In this document: in pieces, positions 58,914 through 64,000 of the stretch
How positions within the stretch are numbered: position 1 is the stretch's first letter
Layout of the letters: each line of letters opens with the position of its first letter
From: Marinobacter sp. SS13-12
GTDB lineage: Bacteria > Pseudomonadota > Gammaproteobacteria > Pseudomonadales > Oleiphilaceae
Length of the DNA stretch: 64,000 bases
Reading direction: 5' to 3'
Assembly (NCBI RefSeq): GCF_030227115.1
Contig: NZ_JASSUA010000005.1
Coordinates: 1 to 64,000 of the forward strand
Notes under the pieces: generated by a model
Seen by the model: the letters and a program-made list of their open reading frames with translations, nothing else
What the model was told of the DNA's origin: nothing
Databases searched by the model: none
Program-made: the position numbers and the translations under genes

Positions 58914-59594
58914 ATGTACAACACAGATATGCCTTCACGCAGTGATCTGCCCAGCACCGCAAAACTGATTCGTTCCACTATCATGGCCGCGATAGTGGCA
59001 TTGGTGCTGCTAGTGACCGTGGTTATGCCGGCCGAATATGCGCTGGACCCCACCGGCGCAGGCCGCCTTTTGGGCCTGACGGAAATGGGTGAAATCAAAG
59101 GCCAACTCGCGAACGAAGCCGCGGCTGACGAGACAGCGCAAATGGTCGGCGTTCAATCAGCCAGCGCGACAAAAACGCAGGAGCCAGACGCCTCCACTAC
59201 GGAAGCAACCGCTGCGCCAGAACCAGACGCCGGGCAGACAATCAAGGAAGAGCCTATTCCTGAACCCGCCCAAGAACCGCAATGGCAGGACGAAGTCCGC
59301 GTTGTCCTGGCGCCAGGTGAGGGTACCGAGTTCAAACTCACCATGAAAGAAGACGCCGTAGCGCGATTCTCATGGACCTCTGAGGGCGGCCCGATCAACT
59401 TCGATACCCACGGTGATGGCAGCGGTCAATCCATTTCCTATGAGAAAGGCCGTGGCGTTCCAGAAGATAAGGGAGAATTGGTGGCGGCATTCACGGGCAA
59501 CCACGGCTGGTTTTTCCGCAACCGTAACGATAACGACATCACGCTGGTGCTCCGTACCGGGGGTGACTATGGTGAGCTGAAGAAGGCAATGTAA
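58914..59594 (+). CDS. Transmembrane anchor protein of metal-resistance clusters
   Basis: 226 residues. One membrane segment (about 23-43: TIMAAIVALVLLVTVVMPAEY), a Pro/Glu-rich linker (about 70-120), and a beta-type periplasmic domain (VRVVLAPGEGTEFKLTMKEDAVARFSWTSEGGPINFDTHGDGSG). Follows the HupE/UreJ-like gene by 15 bases, a common pairing. Function unknown. Confidence 0.8.
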   Translation: MYNTDMPSRSDLPSTAKLIRSTIMAAIVALVLLVTVVMPAEYALDPTGAGRLLGLTEMGEIKGQLANEAAADETAQMVGVQSASATKTQEPDASTTEATAAPEPDAGQTIKEEPIPEPAQEPQWQDEVRVVLAPGEGTEFKLTMKEDAVARFSWTSEGGPINFDTHGDGSGQSISYEKGRGVPEDKGELVAAFTGNHGWFFRNRNDNDITLVLRTGGDYGELKKAM

Positions 59595-59741
59595 GGGAGT
59601 GCCCCTGATCATTCATCGCATGCACCAAGTCTGTCGAAAACAGACAAACTCGGTGCATCGATTACGATCAGCGATGGAAGACCAACTTGCCTCGGCCCAT
59701 GCTTCGTGGATTGCCACGCCTGTCCGAAAAGTAACGTGTTT

Positions 59742-59759
59742 TTCAAGCTGAATTCAGGT
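59742..59759. promoter_or_regulatory. CTGAATTCAGGT site before the second response regulator
   Basis: TTCAAGCTGAATTCAGGT, identical to the copR site in 12 consecutive bases, 110 bases before the start at 59871. Confidence 0.6.
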
Positions 59760-59870
59760 TCGTCTGTTTTTATAGTGGGCTGCTTGAAATCCACTTTCTG
59801 AGCTATTTTGATTTGCGCACGAGATAGGTGGCGACCAAAATCACCCAACATCCACAAACGGCGTTCATAG

Positions 59871-60557
59871 ATGAAAGTTCTAATTGTCGAGGATAACGCG
59901 ATACTCGCAGAAAAAATTTCTGGCTGGCTTGCGAAGGAACACTTTACTGTTGATGTAGCCAAAAACGGCTCAGAGGCCAATTCGTTCGTAGAAGCAAGCA
60001 GTTACCAAGCGATCGTACTCGATATCGGACTGCCCGACCAGAACGGACTTTCCTTGTTGCAGAATTGGAGAAGCAGCGGCAAAGATGAAGCTATTCTTAT
60101 TTTAACTGCCCGCTCCAACTGGACAGAGAGAGTTGAGGGCTTAAATGCCGGGGCAGACGATTATCTTCCAAAACCCTTCGAATTCGATGAACTAAAAGCT
60201 CGACTTAGCGCCATAATAAGAAGAAAAGACGGGCGAGCAACTGATAAGATCATCGTGGATGGCTTTCTACTTAATGCAACCTATAGAACCCTAACAACTC
60301 CCGATCACAAAGAGTTCAGACTAACCGCAACGGAGTACCGCCTTTTACAATGCTTTCTTCGCTCTCCTGACAGAGTCTTCTCGCAGGACGAACTTGTTGA
60401 AGCACTCTATAATATCGAAAGGTGCCCAACCAGAAATGTCGTTCAAGTCTACATAGCTAGGCTCAGAAAAATACTCGGGAAAAAACGAATAAAAACATTG
60501 AGAGGGCAAGGATATTTTTTTGCAAGAGATCCTCTTCAGAAAAATGCTCAAGCTTGA
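59871..60557 (+). CDS. OmpR-family response regulator
   Basis: 228 residues. Receiver (VLIVEDNAI, LDIGLPDQNG, LTARSNWTERVEGLNAGADDYLPKPF) and winged helix (YRLLQCFLRSPDRVFSQDELVEALYNIERC, IARLRKILGKKRIKTLRGQGY). It is close in sequence to the CopR-like protein. The kinase likely paired with it lies 2 kb away (62551) beyond two minus-strand genes, an odd split. Lower GC than the copRS pair suggests a different origin. Confidence 0.92.
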   Translation: MKVLIVEDNAILAEKISGWLAKEHFTVDVAKNGSEANSFVEASSYQAIVLDIGLPDQNGLSLLQNWRSSGKDEAILILTARSNWTERVEGLNAGADDYLPKPFEFDELKARLSAIIRRKDGRATDKIIVDGFLLNATYRTLTTPDHKEFRLTATEYRLLQCFLRSPDRVFSQDELVEALYNIERCPTRNVVQVYIARLRKILGKKRIKTLRGQGYFFARDPLQKNAQA

Positions 60558-60616
60558 CTTCTTTTACTGTGATTTAACTATTCTTCTTCAAGTAACAGGG
60601 TTCGCCAGATAAACGC

Positions 60617-60643
60617 GCTGGCCCATAAACTGGGCCAGCTTTA
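60617..60643 (+). terminator. Terminator after the second response regulator
   Basis: GCTGGCCCA/TGGGCCAGC with loop TAAAC, then TTTAT; 60 bases beyond the stop. Confidence 0.8.
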
Positions 60644-60681
60644 TCAACAATTAATCATTTCGGTGAAAAATACCAAATGGA

Positions 60682-61410
60682 TTAAAAAGATTTCGTCCAG
60701 CCGAGCCAAAACTTCGGGTCGTCCGAATTGACCGAACCAAGTGCGTTACTTGAATCGATATCAGCGTATTCCAGATTAACACTGAAAGCTCCAAAGTTCC
60801 CCGCATCTTTGGTGACATTAACAGCTGCATGCCCATAACTCGCATCACCAACAGACGCCTTGCTGTCATCAGTGAAATCATAATAACCAATCAAAACACC
60901 TGTGCTGAAATCGTCTTCCAGCGGCACATCAACAGATGCGTAATAATAGATATCGCCTTGAACGAACAGCCCCTCGCCGCTTACGTCGCTGTTTGCTGTG
61001 TAAGCCACACCAATAGATGCAATGCTGTAACTCAACTCTCCGTATATTTCGCCAAAGTCAATAGATTCAGGAGCGTCAGGGTAAGAGTAATAAATGTATC
61101 CAACATCGTAACCGATATCCTCGATTGCACCGGAGAAGCCAGCATAGAGATCAAGCTCGTAGCTCGTCCCATCGCCGAAATCCACATTGGAGCCCCAGCC
61201 GCCAACATAAAGCCCCGATGCATGCTCGTAGTCAAACCCACCTTGGGTCGCTGTTGAGCCATCTGTTTGTGTCACACCGCGAAATAAGTAATTGCTTGTT
61301 ATGCCTAAATTGGCACTAACATCTGCGCTGGCAATTAACGGGACCGCTTGGAGGGTTACGAGCAAACCAACACTTAGCAAACAATCTTTAGTCGAGATAC
61401 GTCTTTTCAT
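60682..61410 (-). CDS. TorF-type putative porin (TIGR02001-like)
   Basis: 242 residues from the ATG at 61410 (GAAGG before it). Signal peptide 1-27 (LLVTLQAVPLIASADV). Then SANLGITSNYLFRGVTQTDGSTATQGGFDYEHASGLYVGGWGSNVDFG, the mark of the TIGR02001 porin group, with alternate aromatic beta strands and terminal FWLGWTKSF. An outer-membrane channel of unknown substrate, convergent with the response regulator. Confidence 0.88.
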   Translation of the reverse strand: MKRRISTKDCLLSVGLLVTLQAVPLIASADVSANLGITSNYLFRGVTQTDGSTATQGGFDYEHASGLYVGGWGSNVDFGDGTSYELDLYAGFSGAIEDIGYDVGYIYYSYPDAPESIDFGEIYGELSYSIASIGVAYTANSDVSGEGLFVQGDIYYYASVDVPLEDDFSTGVLIGYYDFTDDSKASVGDASYGHAAVNVTKDAGNFGAFSVNLEYADIDSSNALGSVNSDDPKFWLGWTKSF

Positions 61411-61970
61411 CGTGTTTACCTTCAATTTTGACAGCTTAGTTATTTGCGTAATGAATAACGCACCTAGGAATATGCACCTTTGGTGCCAACTTTTAAATAC
61501 ACTTCACTATGCACGAATATTACTACATGAGGGCCCTGATAAAACAATTTCGTTAATATTTGACTATTTCATACGATAAAATGTAAAAACCCAATTTTTA
61601 CATTGCACAACGATAGTGCAATTGCAAATAAATGCACCAAGTAGAAGCGAAGCTTTGAAAAAACAGGGATTAAAATAAAATTATTTATAACGTTAACATT
61701 GGAGATTAGAGATTGGAGATTGAGTATGATTATCTGAGAATCATATAGAGGATGGTGTTATTTGGTCATAAAAACTACTGTAAAGAAAAACTCTCTTGGT
61801 TGTAGTAGAAAATGCTAATCGCTAACTTTTTGCCTTTTGCATTCTGCACTGCTTTTGAGTTTTATTGACTTAAAGCGCCCCTTACTCCGGTTTTGGAGTA
61901 AAACGTATTATTAAATGAATACTGGAGCCCCGCAATTTCCAGCTTGGCCCCAGATAAATAATGATAAAAG
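61411..61970. other. AT-rich gap
   Basis: No gene is supported. Tandem GGAGATT-like units lie at about 61700-61725, and ATGATT/AATCAT at about 61725-61744 form an inverted repeat; either may be a control site for the small exported protein or the porin. Confidence 0.4.
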
Positions 61971-62201
61971 TTAATGTTTTTTCAAGAGGTCTCCAATCAA
62001 CTCTTTCATCACTCTATGTTCTTCCTTCAGTTTTTTGACGGTCTCGCTCTCTTCCACACGATACTGGGAGGAACGTTCATCTATGCTCTTATTAGGATAG
62101 CTTCTTGCCTCGTTGTATCTGTCCGCTTGCCCTCCTGCGAGGGCTATTGAAGCACCACTTGCCAGGAAAGAAGCTACTAGAATCATGGATACTTTCTTCA
62201 T
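61971..62201 (-). CDS. Small exported protein
   Basis: 76 residues. Signal peptide 1-22 (SMILVASFLASGASIALAGG), then a polar, helical mature part with VEESETVKKLKEEHRVMKELIGDLLKKH. No family is recognised. It lies between the porin and the second sensor kinase and could be the periplasmic accessory of that sensor. Confidence 0.65.
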   Translation of the reverse strand: MKKVSMILVASFLASGASIALAGGQADRYNEARSYPNKSIDERSSQYRVEESETVKKLKEEHRVMKELIGDLLKKH

Positions 62202-62503
62202 AAAACGGCTCCGATAGTTATTTCAATTAGACCAGCGAAATTCAATGGCCTCAGATTCTTATTAGAACATCGAAACTTTAAACACACTTGAAAATCTGTG
62301 CTGATGAAACGTTTTTTTCAGCGTTTACCTCTAGCTCAAAAACCATTCAGGTCGGCTTTGATGACACTAAACCGAGTTATTCAAATGCCTAAGAAGATAA
62401 GACCAGGCCAGACCTATCTGTAGACCAGAGCCGCCCTCTCTCAGGCTCGCATCCGTTGCGGCACGCTTCGATTCCAATTATGCTTTTGGATAAGGACACC
62501 TCT
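62202..62503. other. Intergenic region before the second sensor kinase
   Basis: I see no gene. The region contains the divergent promoters for the small exported protein and the kinase. Confidence 0.4.
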
Positions 62504-62554
62504 ATGTGCCTTCAACTGAAGCCTTCCGCTCAATCGACAAAAGCACTTTCATGA
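62504..62554 (+). CDS. Possible 16-codon upstream reading frame
   Basis: ATG at 62504 with AAGGAC before it, reading MCLQLKPSAQSTKALS and stopping at TGA that overlaps the kinase ATG (62551) as ATGA. This could couple translation of the kinase to the leader. Evidence is the ribosome site and the overlap only. Confidence 0.35.
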   Translation: MCLQLKPSAQSTKALS

Positions 62555-63873
62555 CATCGCAGAAAAGTATCCGAAAAACTGCTTTCCAATATGGCATCTT
62601 TTTTAGCCTCTTGTATTTTCTACTGATTTTTTTCTCACACACCTATGTGATGGAGCAGCTCTCAAACGAGTCCAGAAAACATCGCCTTGAAAAGGAGGTG
62701 GAGAGTTTTCAAACCATCATTGCAAACGAAATGCCGACGGTTGACGAGATCGGCGGCATGGTCGATCGATTCCAATTGCTACTGGAACACGCCCTCATCG
62801 TTGAAATGAAAGATGGAAGCGTCATTGCCAGTAACAACGTAAATCAAACGAAGTTGCGTATGGTTTTAGAAAAGCCGGCGGGCTTTGTCGAAATATCCCA
62901 CGGTGCAGATGGCCTTCTCGGATTAAAACGTGGTGTCGGAATTGACAGTTCGCTTTCGTCAATCACCATCCTGGAAATGGAGAGTGGACTCGCTGAGCGA
63001 TCCATTGGAGCTCACATGACCTTGCTTGCCGCCTCCGCTTTGTTGCTCGTTGTTCTCTTGGCCCTGGTAGGCATCACTACTTACCTGGCCTTGAAACCGA
63101 TCGAACACATCAAGGACGACATGAGACGGCTGCAATCTGGCAAACAACCTCGGTTGAATCCTGACGCACCGAAGGAATTCAGTCCGTTGATCAAACAGTT
63201 CAATAACCTACTTGAACTAGCAAGTCGCCGCCTTGACCGCCATCGCCGCCTCAATTCTGATCTTTCTCACATGGTCAAGACCTCAATCTCTGCCAATCTC
63301 GCAATCCTGTCCGACACTGGTTCGTTACCTCCCTCCCGCGAGGACATAGAGTTCATGACCTCCAACCTAAAGGATCTAAGCCGGTCCTTGAACTACCGCA
63401 TGAGCAAGGCAGATATATCCGGCAGGCAGATGGGGCAAACATGTTTGCCGGTTGAAATCGCGAAGAACGTCATTTCTGTCATGGAAAAAATCTTTCCCGA
63501 CAAGAGATTTCGTATCAATACATCCTTGCCGAATAACTTCAGTTGGCCCATGGAGCGTCAGGACCTATCAGAGTTATTCGGTAACCTGCTCGAAAACGGC
63601 GGGAAGTGGAGTCAGGCGGAGGTTGACGTTTCAATTAGCCAGACCGATTCCGGGCTAACGATAGAAGTTGCAGACGACGGCCCTGGGATTGATCCAGAAG
63701 CGGCCTCAAAAGTGATGGATAGAGGTTCCCGGCTTGACGAAACCGTTTCTGGGTTTGGACTGGGGCTGTCCATCGTGTCCGAAATACTAGAAGACAATTT
63801 CGGACAGATGAACATTGGATCCTCAGACACAGGGGGCGCCAGAATCACAGTTATGCTTCCTTTCCCAGAGTAG
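62551..63873 (+). CDS. Sensor histidine kinase
   Basis: 440 residues from the ATG at 62551; a GTG at 62506 would add 15 residues. Two membrane segments (about 18-38 and 160-182) enclose a periplasmic domain. Phosphoacceptor region LNSDLSHMVKTSISANLAI, ATPase boxes NLLENGGKWS, DDGPGI and GFGLGLSIV. It matches the CopS-like kinase and is the probable partner of the regulator at 59871. Ligand unknown; the neighbours suggest a metal or envelope signal. Confidence 0.9.
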   Translation: MTSQKSIRKTAFQYGIFFSLLYFLLIFFSHTYVMEQLSNESRKHRLEKEVESFQTIIANEMPTVDEIGGMVDRFQLLLEHALIVEMKDGSVIASNNVNQTKLRMVLEKPAGFVEISHGADGLLGLKRGVGIDSSLSSITILEMESGLAERSIGAHMTLLAASALLLVVLLALVGITTYLALKPIEHIKDDMRRLQSGKQPRLNPDAPKEFSPLIKQFNNLLELASRRLDRHRRLNSDLSHMVKTSISANLAILSDTGSLPPSREDIEFMTSNLKDLSRSLNYRMSKADISGRQMGQTCLPVEIAKNVISVMEKIFPDKRFRINTSLPNNFSWPMERQDLSELFGNLLENGGKWSQAEVDVSISQTDSGLTIEVADDGPGIDPEAASKVMDRGSRLDETVSGFGLGLSIVSEILEDNFGQMNIGSSDTGGARITVMLPFPE

Positions 63874-64000
63874 AGCAACAACCATAAATCCCCCTCCCCG
63901 CTACGACGGCGAGAATACCCTTCCCTGCTCGCGACAACAATTTTGTAATTCCAGCTTCCTTCTACCGTTGTATATCCTCGAGTTTAGCCTTTGAGAAGTG
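63874..64000. other. Window end
   Basis: No gene or site is recognised in the last 127 bases. Confidence 0.5.

Overview
This window is most probably part of a large plasmid (or chromid) from a marine gammaproteobacterium. The protein style, the moderate GC content and the copper/nickel and ExbBD-TonB genes suggest Marinobacter or a close relative. That host call is inference; no 16S or core chromosomal gene is present. No transfer (tra/mob) genes, rRNA, tRNA or intact insertion sequences were recognised.

Layout. 0-19.3 kb is a plasmid backbone and early-gene region: small membrane and winged-helix proteins, an Xre-RES toxin-antitoxin pair, a PI-PLC-like protein, an anti-defence set (ArdB-like antirestriction protein, DGQHR/DndB-like protein, DUF4942-type methyltransferase), a pentapeptide-like membrane protein, and many small hypotheticals. 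At 14.8-17.5 kb is a tightly overlapping four-gene operon: parA, parB/korB-like, an unknown, and a TrfB/KorA-like regulator. It is followed by kfrA and an exported nuclease. A perfect 16-bp dyad, GTTTCCGNNCGGAAAC, recurs about eleven times between 4.1 and 25.3 kb, in the manner of the KorB operators of RK2. 20.0-22.0 kb is an iteron origin (12 direct and 2 inverted copies of a 16-bp GGCAAC..ATGACGG repeat) with a Rep_3 initiator.

22.0-32.6 kb carries an ORC-like AAA ATPase, a CoiA-like protein, a ~500-nt hairpin-rich gene-free stretch ending in a rho-independent terminator (the best candidate here for an undescribed structured RNA), a 56-codon gene, a WYL regulator, a tyrosine recombinase, a TacAT-like pair whose toxin carries a ParS/MbcA-like tail, and a second replication module of ColE2 type with a likely antisense RNA. 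Four further iterons lie beside an orphan higA. 32.7-38.7 kb is a signalling island: three receiver-like proteins face an alpha/beta hydrolase and a 1008-residue double histidine kinase.

39.6-63.9 kb is a metal-handling region: exbB-exbD-exbD-tonB behind a Fur-like site; a copper block (DUF411, CcdA-like, DUF302, P1B ATPase, APC transporter, CopB, CopA, cupredoxin, CopR/CopS-like pair); a nickel/cobalt block (His-tailed MFS exporter, RcnR/CsoR-like repressor with a G-tract operator, HupE/UreJ-like protein, membrane anchor protein); and a second response regulator and kinase separated by a porin and a small exported protein. A shared motif, TTCA..CTGAATTCAGG, stands before several of these genes and probably marks a common metal-responsive regulon.
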